Shown one piece after another: positions 63,871-64,000 of a DNA stretch of 64,000 bases. Both the position numbers and the translations under genes were made by a program. Source of the stretch: Acidobacteriota bacterium (GTDB lineage Bacteria; Acidobacteriota; UBA6911); the NCBI GenBank assembly GCA_012729555.1, contig JAAYCX010000011.1, positions 105,628-169,627 on the forward strand, given 5' to 3'. Within the stretch, counting starts at the first letter, position 1. The number at the start of each line of letters is the position of its first letter. A model generated the notes under the pieces. It was not told the DNA's origin. It saw only the letters and a program-made list of their open reading frames with translations, and did not search any database.

Positions 63871-63892
63871 GGGGACAGTCACCAGTGTCCCC
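63871..63892. repeat. REP-like hairpin 2
   Basis: GGGGACA (63871-63877) and TGTCCCC (63886-63892) are inverted around GTCACCAG, again like RAYT-associated REP repeats. It lies upstream of the SbcD-like gene. Confidence 0.55.
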
Positions 63893-64000
63893 AAGCCCGA
63901 AACCGCTCCCGCATTCATGGACAGGGTCCGTCAAACCGAACCTGCTCCAAAGTGTGCACGCTATCCGTGATTTCCGGTATACTGGATTCCTGACCTGGGA
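63893..64000. other. Intergenic end of window
   Basis: No gene start is seen. A possible -10 TATACT at 63978-63983 points rightwards, with only a poor -35, so a gene may begin beyond the window. Confidence 0.3.

Noticed and set aside
1..64000. tRNA, rRNA or tmRNA genes
   Set aside because: None was recognised by eye on either strand; a covariance-model scan was not possible here.

Overview
The window is a high-GC, gene-dense stretch of chromosome from a Gram-negative, probably anaerobic or microaerobic bacterium. It has an outer-membrane beta-barrel protein, Tat- and Sec-exported redox proteins, multihaem cytochromes, a tungsten/molybdenum-type aldehyde ferredoxin oxidoreductase, NifU/NifS and UGA-encoded selenoproteins. 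Acidobacteriota (or a Desulfobacterota-like lineage) fits this gene mix best, but that is an inference with no marker gene behind it. I saw no rRNA, tRNA, CRISPR array or intact insertion sequence, and no gene-free stretch longer than about 300 bases.

Layout. 1-3348: a UGSC-like protein cut by the window edge and a secreted M1 peptidase. 3544-9900: an orphan NusG-like antiterminator, then a minus-strand DinB / GH3 glycosidase / HrpB helicase run. 10008-21465: housekeeping genes (phosphoglucomutase, trxB, a glycosyltransferase, yjbQ, a HAD phosphatase, a CAAX-type protease, moaA, rhomboid, gpsA, YitT, an MgtC-like protein, an RsbW-like kinase). 21591-26429: a redox block with a selenocysteine peroxiredoxin, a five-haem cytochrome, a two-haem/SUOX-like protein and a thioredoxin-VKOR fusion. 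26574-36732: a parvulin PPIase, argC, a zincin, a histidine kinase with a c-di-GMP response regulator, and nifUS. 36731-39726: aldehyde ferredoxin oxidoreductase with a Tat-exported Fe-S partner. 39851-44009: an ArsM-like methyltransferase opposite a four-gene operon centred on a radical SAM selenoprotein. 44129-48261: an OMP, a secreted TIM-barrel-like protein and a PurF paralogue. 48292-52426: an operon of two Tat-exported DUF362 proteins, a DUF6599-like protein and a NapH/NapG-like fusion. 52572-57803: a small membrane protein, DUF1848, a GloB-like hydrolase and a hybrid histidine kinase. 57865-63892: a block bracketed by two REP-like hairpins, holding hemerythrin, DUF488, BrnT/BrnA and an SbcD/SbcC-like pair.

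How the genes fit together. Extracytoplasmic redox chemistry dominates: haem proteins, disulfide formation (VKOR), Fe-S electron carriers, the DUF362/NapHG module and the AOR pair. NifU/NifS and MoaA supply Fe-S clusters and pterin cofactor. The two most striking signals are in-frame UGA codons read as selenocysteine: one replaces the peroxidatic Cys of the AhpC-type peroxiredoxin, the other sits in the C-terminal half of the radical SAM protein. Each is followed by a plausible bacterial SECIS hairpin. The least described systems are the radical SAM selenoprotein operon and the DUF362/DUF6599/NapHG operon.
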